From Muribaculum sp. (GTDB lineage: Bacteria; Bacillota; Clostridia; Lachnospirales; Lachnospiraceae): 14,251 nucleotides of DNA. The notes under the pieces were generated by a model that was not told where the DNA came from, ran no database searches, and saw nothing but the letters and a program-made list of their open reading frames with translations. Positions 6,190 to 14,191 of the stretch are shown in pieces. How positions within the stretch are numbered: the stretch's first letter is position 1; each line of letters begins with the position of its first letter. The DNA lies in contig JAMPHH010000075.1 of the NCBI GenBank assembly GCA_023663505.1, positions 1 through 14,251 on the forward strand, written 5' to 3'. Made by a program: the position numbers and the translations under genes.

Positions 6190-7380
6190 TTATAAAGCAA
6201 GCCAGTCTGATATATCAATGATCCGGATTCCCTCATACAGGTATTCTTCATTTCTGGTTCTTGCAATCACCATCTTCGGGTATGCATCCTGAATCTGAAG
6301 CAATGGCTCCACCTCGCGTCTGAATGTTTTGTCATCACTGATATTATCGGATACCTGAATATACAGCTTCTCACTCCGCTTCAAGGCCACAAAATCAATC
6401 TCCTTCTTATAAAGCACCCCTACATATACTTCATAGCCTCTTCTGAGAAGCTCGATTGCCACAATATTCTCAAGAGTACGACCCACATCATGATTTTTCG
6501 TGCCAAGCTTGGCATAACGAAAAGTATGGTCACACAAATAAAACTTATCATTTGATACAAGATATTTTTTCCCCTTGATATCGTATCGGCGGAATTTGTA
6601 AAAGGCAAAAGCATTACACAGATATTCCAAATAGCTTCCAACCGTTTTATGATTGATCCTGTCCATATTACCTGTCAACGCATCCGCAATGCTTCTTGCA
6701 GAGGTCAGATTTGAAATATTGTCCATCAAAAAATCAACAATTCTATCCATCAAAACCTGATTACGGATTTTGTATTTCTGTCGAATATCACGTAAAACCA
6801 AGGTATCAAAAACATCGGCAAGATAATCATACTTTGCCTCCTGTTCCTTGTAGAGATAAGAGCCCGCCATACCCCCTTCCTTCAAATATCTGTCAAAAGC
6901 ATCATAATTGTCCTTCAACTCATAATATTGTAAAAATTCCTTAAAGGAAAACGGATATACCTTCACCTCGAAAGTTCTTCCCGTGAACAAGGTCGCCAGA
7001 TCAGAGCTTAAAAGAAACGCATTCGACCCTGTAATATAAATATCAAATCGTTCCATGGCGTGAAGGTTATTGATAGCCAATTCAAAATTAGGACATATCT
7101 GAATCTCGTCGATCAGGACAAAATTCTCCTTGCCACTGACATATGACTGTTCAATATAGTCGTTTAACACATGATAATCCTTATATGCTTCATATCTGGT
7201 CAAATTAAAATTAATATGAATAATGCTTGCATCAACATAATTTTCTTCCACATAATCCTTAAATGCTTCCAAGAGCTTGGATTTCCCGCTGCGCCTTACG
7301 CCGGTTATTACCTTAATATCCGGCGTCCCAATCACATTGATCAATTTTTGTAAATAGCTTGCTCTGTTAATCAGTTTCAT
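6190..7380 (-). CDS. AAA_14/DUF4143-type ATPase
   Basis: A 396-aa ATP-binding protein of a family common in gut anaerobes, whose cellular role is poorly defined. The N-terminal AAA domain has Walker A GVRRSGKS (27-34), Walker B VLIDEIQ (88-94), sensor-1 TGSN (117-120) and FTGRTFEVKVYPFSFKEF (132-149), a family hallmark. A helical middle follows, then the C-terminal DUF4143 region with the nuclease-like EIDFVAL (327-333). The expected later acidic-X-Lys pair reads IQVS (341-344), so nuclease activity is doubtful. ATG 7380 is chosen because GAGGTGA lies 8 nt upstream; an ATG at 7389 would sit too close to that site. Base composition is visibly AT-richer (about 23-47% GC in four 60-nt lines counted) than the methyltransferase gene (about 60%), suggesting acquisition. 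Its promoter lies within an inverted repeat, so autorepression is plausible. It stands alone between two unrelated units. Confidence 0.9.
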   Translation of the reverse strand: MKLINRASYLQKLINVIGTPDIKVITGVRRSGKSKLLEAFKDYVEENYVDASIIHINFNLTRYEAYKDYHVLNDYIEQSYVSGKENFVLIDEIQICPNFELAINNLHAMERFDIYITGSNAFLLSSDLATLFTGRTFEVKVYPFSFKEFLQYYELKDNYDAFDRYLKEGGMAGSYLYKEQEAKYDYLADVFDTLVLRDIRQKYKIRNQVLMDRIVDFLMDNISNLTSARSIADALTGNMDRINHKTVGSYLEYLCNAFAFYKFRRYDIKGKKYLVSNDKFYLCDHTFRYAKLGTKNHDVGRTLENIVAIELLRRGYEVYVGVLYKKEIDFVALKRSEKLYIQVSDNISDDKTFRREVEPLLQIQDAYPKMVIARTRNEEYLYEGIRIIDISDWLAL

Positions 7381-7401
7381 AATACTCATCACCTCAGCTA
7401 C

Positions 7402-7430
7402 ATTATATGTTATCTATTTCCCAAAATCAA
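7402..7430 (-). promoter_or_regulatory. Promoter of the ATPase gene
   Basis: Minus-strand TTGATT (7430-7425), a 17-nt spacer and a perfect TATAAT (7407-7402). Transcription would start around 7395, so the leader is only about 15 nt and begins at the GAGGTGA ribosome site. Confidence 0.7.
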
Positions 7431-7455
7431 TAATTTTTCAAAAATGGGAAATAGA
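7413..7455. repeat. 11-bp inverted repeat overlapping the ATPase promoter, candidate operator
   Basis: TCTATTTCCCA (7413-7423) and TGGGAAATAGA (7445-7455) are perfect inverted arms separated by 21 nt, so their centres are 32 nt, about three helical turns, apart. One arm fills the -35/-10 spacer and the other lies upstream of the -35. A dimeric or looping regulator bound here would block the polymerase. No U-tract follows, which argues against a terminator. Confidence 0.65.
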
Positions 7456-7479
7456 AATTGATGGGAGCGGAAGAATATA

Positions 7480-7507
7480 GGGGCTGCCGCACTGATGCGG
7501 CAGCCCC
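7480..7507 (-). terminator. Hairpin terminator of the pectate lyase gene
   Basis: A perfect 12-bp GC-rich stem (GGGGCTGCCGCA with TGCGGCAGCCCC) and 4-nt loop begins 49 nt after the lyase stop. On the minus strand it is followed by TATATTCTTCC, a moderately U-rich tail. The stem strength makes it the likely end of the 6.4-kb transcript, although the tail is imperfect. Confidence 0.75.
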
Positions 7508-7556
7508 ACACATTTACATGATGTCTGTTTGATTTATTCGGCATATGCCATTTGGT

Positions 7557-10500
7557 TTAGTGTCTGCCAAGAATCTCCTTGATCAGGCTGGCAGTCTCAC
7601 TCCAAGAGGTCTTGCCTCCAATCGTCATTGTCTTTCCTACAATCTTAAACTTGACTGTCTTGGTGCCACTGTAAACGCCTTTCCCCTTGATCACCGCTGT
7701 GGCAGTTCCCTTGTTGACATTGTTCGAGTAAGACACGATCTCGTAATCATCACCCGGTTCAAGGTTCTTCGTGTCTTTACCTTCCTTGATGGTCACTGTC
7801 AGGTCTGCCTTGTCAAGCACAACCGCCTGCCCTGTGTATGCCTTAGTCATGGTCTTCTTGCCTTCCTTGCGAAGCACGACCTTTGCCTTGGCTATGTTGG
7901 TTCCAACTGTAAACTCTACAACATCAGTCGCTCCTGTGAGATTTATGGTATCCTTGGCAAGTGCCTTCACATAAATCTTACTGCCTGCTTCGAGTTTGTC
8001 TTTTGCCTCATATTTGCTCTCGCCCGCCGCATCCTTGTATAATTCCAAAGTATACTGTGAAGCCTTGAGCGAGTTGCCAGACTTATCCGTCACCGTTGCC
8101 TTTACCTTGCCCGCAGCCACTCCGGTATATGCGGTCACCGCCTTGATCCCGACTCCACTGTCAGACAGATTGAGCTGATTGATCACATAGGTAGCGGAAG
8201 TATATTTCTTGGTGTAATTGCCCTTTCCTGTGACCACAATCTTTGCCGTTTGTGTCGCTTTCGTGTTGGCGGAATACTTCACTGTGTAATCCGTGCCATT
8301 CTTAAGCTTCACACCATTACAGGTTACAGTGATTGACGCAGGAGACGCAGCCTTTACACCATATGTCCCGGGCTTTGTCTCAACATTCATTGTAGCCTTG
8401 CTGATGTCAACGGCGGTAATCTTGAAGGTCTTCTTGATTTTGGTCGGATTGCCCTTGGCGTCGTTAGCCCCCGTGATCAGGACAGTCGCCGTACCCTTGT
8501 TAATATTGTTGGAGAACGCCACATTTGCCGGGATTGCTGAGCCGTCCCCTGCCTTATACACCTTCGCAGTCTCGTCATAGGTATACTCTACAGCACTCTC
8601 CTGCTTTAAGGTCAAGGTCAGCTTCGGATGCTGAGCGCTTCCATTGTATGTCACCGCGTCTATTTTTGCAAGCTTTGCCCCCTTAAGATCCTTAAGCTCT
8701 GCGGCTGCATTTGCCGCCTCCACAATAGTAAAGCTCTGTGTGATATCCTTGCCCGCATAGTTGCCCTTGCCTGTCACGGTAACCGTGGCAGTGCTGCCTG
8801 CCTTGGAATTATTCTTGTACTGAACGGAATAATCCACTCCGGGCGCAAGGATCTTGCCATCGCCAATATCATAGTCCACCACACCGATATTAGGGATGAT
8901 TTTGGCACCTGTGTATTCATATGATGCCTCCAAACCTATAATCGCAATACCTGTCCCTTTTTCTTTGAATACTGCCTTGATGGTAATGACATCATTCGCA
9001 TCCGCATCCTCCGCCTTGACCTTGTATTCGTCTGTAATTGTCTCTGTGGAGTCTCCCACCGACCAACCGACAAACCTTTTATCCGCCGCAGGCGATGCAC
9101 ATTCGCCAAGCGTCAGCAGATCGCCCACCTCAGCCTTGACAATCGCACTCATTCCTGCGGGAAGCTTACTGCCCTCCGCACTGAATCTAACAGTATAATA
9201 TTTCTTTCCCGCCTCGGTGTATACAGCCTTCAGGGTTATGACCTTCTGTCCGTCCACATCCGTGGCATCTGCAGGATTCACCGTATAAGAGGATGTATAC
9301 TTCTTGTCTGTCCCTTCAACTGACCAACCAATAAATTCCTGATCTGTCGTGGGCGGCGTACATGTGCCAAGCTCCACGGTATCGTTTGCCTCCTTCAGGA
9401 CAGAGGCTTCCATTGTATCGGGAAGCTTTCCGCCGCCGACGTCAAATTTCACTGTGTAATATACCTTTCCTGCTTCTGTATACACGGCCTTCAGGGTGAT
9501 CACTTTCTTCCCATCCGCACCTTCAACTGCATCTGCAGGATTTACTTTGTATGATTTTGTAAGCTTATCGCCCGAGCCATTGACTGTCCAACCAAGGAAC
9601 TGCTGTCCTTCTTTCGGACCACAGTCTCCCAAAGGTATGGTGTCCTCCACGGTAGCCTGACGGGTCGCCGTCATACCATCGGGCAATGTCCCGCCATTCG
9701 CGTCAAAGTTTATTGTATAGCTTTCCAAATCATAGCGTGCAGTAATCGTTATAAGACCGTCCGACGCATCATCCGGATTAACGGTATAGGAACCGTCAAG
9801 CTTGGTCTCGCCGTCCATCGTCCAGTCTTTAAATATATATCCCGGATTTGCAGTACATACAGGAAGCTGTACCGCTTCTCCCTCTCTGGCTGCAACACTT
9901 CCCGCCCCTTCGGGCACGATTCCGTTTCCTACCTGATAAAGAACCGTGTATACCTGCTCTGTGAGCTTCAGGCTAGAGTAGGCTACCCCCTTATCTCCCT
10001 TGGCATATAAATAGTATGTGTCCGCCCCGTCGATATTAAATATTTTCGTGGTCTTGGTCGTACCGTTTGTAATAGGCGAGCTGCCCACTTCCTCCAGAGA
10101 ACCATTCTGCGCTTTCTTCGCGAGAACAAGATTATATGTGCCGCCGCTTTCCGGCTTACCCGACAATGCTACTTCCACCGTCAAAGTAGCCGGACCTTCC
10201 GTGGTAAACTCTATGGATTTCAAAAGTCCTTCTTCATTGCCCTTAATACTTGTATCATCCAGAAGCACACCATTTGTGTACAGCATGTTGCTCTTCACGG
10301 TCATATAATACTTCGGACTATCCTGCGCCGCGCCTCCTCCGCCCGGCAGGGCATGAATCGTAAATCCTTTGATTTCCGTTTTGCCTTTGATATTGCCATC
10401 GCTGTCTGCCACAGAATTAAGGTCTTTTGCGCAATCAAGGGCACTGGCAATCTCCGAAACATTCCAATGTGCATGCACGGTAATGTTTCCTGTTAATGCA

Positions 10501-13500
10501 GAGCCGTCAATCCTGTCAACCACATTGCCGCCTTCCAAGGCATCATACCAGCCCGCAAAGGTATATCCCTCTCTCGTGGGTCTCTGAGTAATTGTATATA
10601 TCTGCGTTTTTGACACGGATACAGGAACAAGGGAAGAACCGCCGTTCGCGTCAAAAAACAGAAGGTGCGTTTCCTCTGTCGGCGTGTCATCCTCCTCCCA
10701 CAGTGCGTAAAAATCAACATTCTTACTTACTGTATATGGATAGGTGATTGGCTTAGTGCAGGCTGCATCCTCATACAAGCCCTTCAGCTTATAGCCGTTT
10801 CTCGTAAAGGATGAAGGCACTAACGCCGCCATCGTACTATAAGTTTGACCAGCCACAACCTGTATCGTTCTCGGATCCGGTTCATCTTCCGGCTCACTAT
10901 CATCACTGGTCTCTCCGCTGTAATTATATACAAACGAAAGCTTATGATAAACCACCGACTTTTTGTAGGCAAGAGCTAAATAACAAATATTTGGCTGTGA
11001 CTCCTTCGTTATTGTATGCTCACCGGCTTCCAACTCTATTGTAAGCGTAGCATTCGAATCCGTTTTCGTCGGATACTTCACATTATCTAACTGTATCTGT
11101 TTGCCTGTCTGCTCCGTAGAACATGCCATAAACAAAATTGCGTCGTCATCACAAGTAAACGTGATACTTGCATTTGCATTGTTCAACTTAAAGCTTCCTT
11201 GATATTTCGTACCATTGACGGTTGGCGTTCTCTTGGCAGTCACATTCTCATATGAGCCGTTTTTCAATGTAAAGAAATCTGTGGCTCCATTTGCCTTACC
11301 GCCTTCAAAAGTAAGTACATAGTCGCCATTGAATACGACGCCATCACTTGAGTCATCATTTCCGCCGCCGGTACCACCCTTTGGTATTACCCTTGTTTCA
11401 GTGTGTGCACTGTCTCTTGTACATACACGTTTTTCCTCGCCTTCGGTATCCGCAGTGGCAGCAGTTACAACCTCCCATGAGCCCCATGAATGACCAAGCG
11501 CCGCCACGGTTCCACTATATGTCGAATCACATCTTGAACACTTAAAAGTACCTTCCCCTGCCTCTGTACAGGTAGGATCCTTTGTCGTTGTAACAGGGAC
11601 AGTATAGTCATGTCCAAGAGGATCGAGAGTCTCTTCCTTTGTACCATTTGCATCACATGTTCCGGAGCCTGTACACCTATAAACCTTCTTACCTGCACCT
11701 GTACAAGTAGGATTCACTGTGGAATCCAATACCCATGTATGATAATGCGCATTCGGATCATGTGCCTTAATGTCTATTGAATTAACCAAAGCATCCTTAT
11801 AAGAAGGAGCGGCACCATTTTTCCCGGGCGAAAAATCCATAGGCTGCACCCAATAAATGCCTGCCGGAAGATCCGGAACGGTTCCGCCTCCGATAAGCAG
11901 AGCCGCACCCGCCTCACTTACTAAAACTGCATTATTGGTGTCAACTGTCACGTCTACAGAACCGGTAACCTCAAACGCATATATACCTTTAATTTTGCCG
12001 GGAGTCAACGTCTGCGGCGGAGTAACTTGAGTAACACTTGTGCCGCTTGGCAACATCGTATAATCACTCGAATTCATATTCTCAGGTAATTTGGGATACC
12101 TGTTTTGAGTGCCCGTCTGAGAGACGATGACCTTTCTCAAATGAGTAAAATCTTCATCAAGCTGATAATTATTACTCGGAATATAGGAAAGAGTCGGATC
12201 TGTATCGAAGCTGCTTAAATCCGTTGTCAAATATTTGCAGTTATTAGGTACCTTCTGATTTTTATCCGTAACAATCGTACCATCCTGAGATTCGATCACG
12301 CTTGCAAATGAATCATGATAACTCTTGACCGCTCCCAGCTTCACCTCCATGGGACTTTTTGAGGCATAAAACATATTATATTCGGAGAAAATATATGCAT
12401 TTGCCCTCGGATTCATCGCATAAGAAGTCTGCATCTCGTACAGGTTGTTATACATATGTATATTGGCCTGACGCGCAAGCGGTCCTCTCGCCTCACAGCT
12501 CTTCCAGTGATTGTGGTGATACGTCAGATTGAATTGAAGACTGGAATCCGACGAGCCGACGAGGTTCGTCTTGTGGCATCCCTCATAATAATTGTAGCTG
12601 CAGGTAAAATACTGTCCTCTCTTAAAGTCCACGGAACCGTCGCCCTGCGCCTTATCGCTTTCTGCCGGAGAAGCGATATTGGGACAATAGAATTCATTAT
12701 GATGAATCCAGCATCTCTCGACGCTAGCAGTGATCTTACCATCCGACTGCACGCCCTCCATTCCGATTGCATCCTCAGGAGTGTTAATAAATGTAAGATT
12801 ACGCACCTCAAAGCTTTTCCCGTATTGTGCATTTGCACTTTCACACATGAAATGGAAGCCCCATCCGTCAATCGTGGCATCATAGCCAATACCCTCAAGC
12901 GTGATATTTTTACCGGATTTCATGCGCGCCATATGCCCGTTATCGCCTCCGGTCCCGCCATAATCCGCCAAACCGCCATTATCGCTGCCGGTTGCATAAG
13001 CCGTAAGCCCTTCAATCAAGCTTGCGGAAGACGCATTGAAGGAGTCCCGTTTATAAAGTCCCGAGTCTGACACGGTACCTACAAACCGAACGACAAGCGG
13101 CACATTGCCATCCGCAAGCTTTTTTAAGATATCTTGGTTGGTATTTGCTTTGGCATAATAAGACTTTTTCTTATTACTATCGTACTTTTTGCACTCATTT
13201 TCATGCCCTGCTTCCCCGCATGCCTTACCGACAGTATTCAGAATATTACCGATACCGTTTACTTTTGTGCCGTTATAACTCAATTCCACGGTATTCTTAT
13301 TGTCATCCGTGACATAAATGACAATCGCATCTTTCTTCAGCGTGCCATCCTTATCATATGCGCCGACACCTTCGGTATAATTAAAATGCGCATATCCCGA
13401 ACGGTCATATGCATAAACCTCGATATCGCTCTCTGTATAGGTACCAGACGTAGTTACTACCGTGAGCGTATATTTGCCCGCTTTCAACCCCGGGATATCA

Positions 13501-13934
13501 ATGCGGACAACGTCCCCGATTTTCCTCACAAGATATTTCAAATCGTTTTCTCCAAGCTTGCCCGTCATAGTGCCGATCCAACTGACCTCAGTGACATCAG
13601 CAACCTCCACGCCCGCTATCTCAGCGTAAATGCTCTCATTCCAGCCCCCGACCTTTGAAAAGCCGGAAGCTGCCCGCGCCGAGAAGAAACTAACATTTAC
13701 CCCCCCGAACTCTGTTCCGTCCGTGGTTCCATTATAGGGTACGGTTAGCTCCGCTCCCTCACTGTCAGCAGCCTTTTCCGTTACCGCCACCTCAGGCAGT
13801 GTGCCGACACCCCCTGCCTCGAGCGTGTTCCCCGCCGCATACGCAGTCATGTCCTGCAATATCGGCGATAATATCATCGCCAGACTCAAGACCACCGCCA
13901 TCAGCCTGTTTCTCCAATTCTTTCTTTTTCCCAT
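7557..13934 (-). CDS. Giant exported PL1-family pectate lyase with C-terminal InlB-like and Ig-like repeats
   Basis: A 2125-aa secreted protein. ATG 13934 has GGGAG 6 nt upstream; an ATG-like start at 13955 lacks one. Residues 1-33 are a signal peptide (basic start, hydrophobic core, AYA cleavage). About 230-560 is a PL1 lyase, which cleaves polygalacturonate by beta-elimination with calcium: D432/D436 in GDGSVDFKRG, K455 in HKTNLVG, and R483/R488 in ARGPLAR align with the PelC-type calcium and catalytic residues. WIHH (409-412) has His where WxDH usually supplies a calcium Asp. Next come three Cys-containing GH-type repeats (about 728-850), a beta-sandwich resembling a carbohydrate-binding module (860-990), two InlB/Flg_new repeats (992-1157), a second beta-sandwich (1159-1325), four InlB-like repeats (1328-1661) and five Ig-like repeats (1663-2105). 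No LPXTG or other anchor is visible. I infer pectin breakdown outside the cell, with the repeats serving as stalk or binding surface. Confidence 0.92.
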   Translation of the reverse strand: MGKRKNWRNRLMAVVLSLAMILSPILQDMTAYAAGNTLEAGGVGTLPEVAVTEKAADSEGAELTVPYNGTTDGTEFGGVNVSFFSARAASGFSKVGGWNESIYAEIAGVEVADVTEVSWIGTMTGKLGENDLKYLVRKIGDVVRIDIPGLKAGKYTLTVVTTSGTYTESDIEVYAYDRSGYAHFNYTEGVGAYDKDGTLKKDAIVIYVTDDNKNTVELSYNGTKVNGIGNILNTVGKACGEAGHENECKKYDSNKKKSYYAKANTNQDILKKLADGNVPLVVRFVGTVSDSGLYKRDSFNASSASLIEGLTAYATGSDNGGLADYGGTGGDNGHMARMKSGKNITLEGIGYDATIDGWGFHFMCESANAQYGKSFEVRNLTFINTPEDAIGMEGVQSDGKITASVERCWIHHNEFYCPNIASPAESDKAQGDGSVDFKRGQYFTCSYNYYEGCHKTNLVGSSDSSLQFNLTYHHNHWKSCEARGPLARQANIHMYNNLYEMQTSYAMNPRANAYIFSEYNMFYASKSPMEVKLGAVKSYHDSFASVIESQDGTIVTDKNQKVPNNCKYLTTDLSSFDTDPTLSYIPSNNYQLDEDFTHLRKVIVSQTGTQNRYPKLPENMNSSDYTMLPSGTSVTQVTPPQTLTPGKIKGIYAFEVTGSVDVTVDTNNAVLVSEAGAALLIGGGTVPDLPAGIYWVQPMDFSPGKNGAAPSYKDALVNSIDIKAHDPNAHYHTWVLDSTVNPTCTGAGKKVYRCTGSGTCDANGTKEETLDPLGHDYTVPVTTTKDPTCTEAGEGTFKCSRCDSTYSGTVAALGHSWGSWEVVTAATADTEGEEKRVCTRDSAHTETRVIPKGGTGGGNDDSSDGVVFNGDYVLTFEGGKANGATDFFTLKNGSYENVTAKRTPTVNGTKYQGSFKLNNANASITFTCDDDAILFMACSTEQTGKQIQLDNVKYPTKTDSNATLTIELEAGEHTITKESQPNICYLALAYKKSVVYHKLSFVYNYSGETSDDSEPEDEPDPRTIQVVAGQTYSTMAALVPSSFTRNGYKLKGLYEDAACTKPITYPYTVSKNVDFYALWEEDDTPTEETHLLFFDANGGSSLVPVSVSKTQIYTITQRPTREGYTFAGWYDALEGGNVVDRIDGSALTGNITVHAHWNVSEIASALDCAKDLNSVADSDGNIKGKTEIKGFTIHALPGGGGAAQDSPKYYMTVKSNMLYTNGVLLDDTSIKGNEEGLLKSIEFTTEGPATLTVEVALSGKPESGGTYNLVLAKKAQNGSLEEVGSSPITNGTTKTTKIFNIDGADTYYLYAKGDKGVAYSSLKLTEQVYTVLYQVGNGIVPEGAGSVAAREGEAVQLPVCTANPGYIFKDWTMDGETKLDGSYTVNPDDASDGLITITARYDLESYTINFDANGGTLPDGMTATRQATVEDTIPLGDCGPKEGQQFLGWTVNGSGDKLTKSYKVNPADAVEGADGKKVITLKAVYTEAGKVYYTVKFDVGGGKLPDTMEASVLKEANDTVELGTCTPPTTDQEFIGWSVEGTDKKYTSSYTVNPADATDVDGQKVITLKAVYTEAGKKYYTVRFSAEGSKLPAGMSAIVKAEVGDLLTLGECASPAADKRFVGWSVGDSTETITDEYKVKAEDADANDVITIKAVFKEKGTGIAIIGLEASYEYTGAKIIPNIGVVDYDIGDGKILAPGVDYSVQYKNNSKAGSTATVTVTGKGNYAGKDITQSFTIVEAANAAAELKDLKGAKLAKIDAVTYNGSAQHPKLTLTLKQESAVEYTYDETAKVYKAGDGSAIPANVAFSNNINKGTATVLITGANDAKGNPTKIKKTFKITAVDISKATMNVETKPGTYGVKAASPASITVTCNGVKLKNGTDYTVKYSANTKATQTAKIVVTGKGNYTKKYTSATYVINQLNLSDSGVGIKAVTAYTGVAAGKVKATVTDKSGNSLKASQYTLELYKDAAGESKYEAKDKLEAGSKIYVKALAKDTINLTGATDVVEFTVGTNIAKAKVVLRKEGKKTMTKAYTGQAVVLDKADLTVTIKEGKDTKNLEPGDDYEIVSYSNNVNKGTATAVIKGKGVYSGTKTVKFKIVGKTMTIGGKTSWSETASLIKEILGRH
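7630..8948 (-). repeat. Five tandem Ig-like modules at the C-terminus of the lyase
   Basis: Residues of about 1663-2105 form five units of 78-100 aa sharing a Y-x-G start, DY near the middle, YSNN or similar with GTAT, and GKGNYxG with a closing hydrophobic strand. The first, second and fifth units are closest to the pattern; the fourth is most divergent. They probably act as extracellular spacer or adhesion modules. Confidence 0.75.
8951..9953 (-). repeat. Four tandem InlB-like (Flg_new type) repeats in the lyase
   Basis: Units begin at residues 1328, 1405, 1492 and 1579. Each starts with a YTVxF strand, has a central FxGW or FKDW motif, a VNPxDA segment and ends ITLKAVYTEAGK or similar. 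The middle two are very alike and their linker DNA is repeated nearly word for word, suggesting recent duplication. They lack the usual length of the Listeria B-repeat but share its pattern. Confidence 0.75.
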
Positions 13935-13988
13935 AGTTGTCTCCCTCTCTTGCATATTTATGGTGTATTAAAAAAGCTACTTATATTA

Positions 13989-14017
13989 AGTATAGCACTT
14001 CTCTTTTCGTTTGTGGA
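13989..14017 (-). promoter_or_regulatory. Promoter of the pectate lyase gene
   Basis: Minus-strand TCCACA (14017-14012), a 17-nt spacer and TATACT (13994-13989), preceded by TG one base upstream (extended -10, TGCTATACT). Transcription would start near 13982 with a leader of about 48 nt. Confidence 0.6.
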
Positions 14018-14030
14018 AACATTCGTTCCA
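14014..14030. repeat. Small dyad at the lyase -35 box, possible operator
   Basis: TGGAA and TTCCA flank 7 nt and overlap the -35 hexamer. Polysaccharide lyase genes are often under carbon catabolite or substrate-responsive repression, and the site is placed for that. It does not fit the standard CcpA cre consensus well. Confidence 0.3.
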
Positions 14031-14162
14031 AAATAAGTATCAAAATTTCAGACGGGAATTTGTATATTTTTCACAATAATCTATATTTAAAAGCAATACA
14101 GTATTATGCAGTTTAACCTATATATAACATACCACAAAACTTTGATTTTCATAAAATTTCTC

Positions 14163-14191
14163 TTGCATTTTTTGACAAAACATGCTACACT
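14163..14191 (+). promoter_or_regulatory. Probable promoter of a divergent plus-strand gene outside the window
   Basis: TTGCAT (14163-14168), 17 nt and TACACT (14186-14191) with an extended TGC. A perfect TTGACA at 14172-14177 competes as -35, but only CATAAG at a 19-nt spacing fits it. Either way a plus-strand transcript starting near 14198-14210 would run off the right edge. Confidence 0.45.

Noticed and set aside
6178..6198. A/T-only dyad at the end of the ATPase gene as a terminator
   Set aside because: The stem has only A-T pairs, overlaps the stop codon and would be too weak; no GC-rich hairpin follows.
8951..9953. CRISPR-like array suggested by recurring DNA segments
   Set aside because: The repeats are long, imperfect and in frame with protein modules, with no unique spacers.
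12456..13070. 204-aa plus-strand frame
   Set aside because: It lies opposite the PL1 catalytic domain, where the minus frame keeps all active-site motifs.
13134..13658. 174-aa plus-strand frame with hydrophobic start
   Set aside because: It is antisense to the N-terminal part of the lyase and has no independent support.
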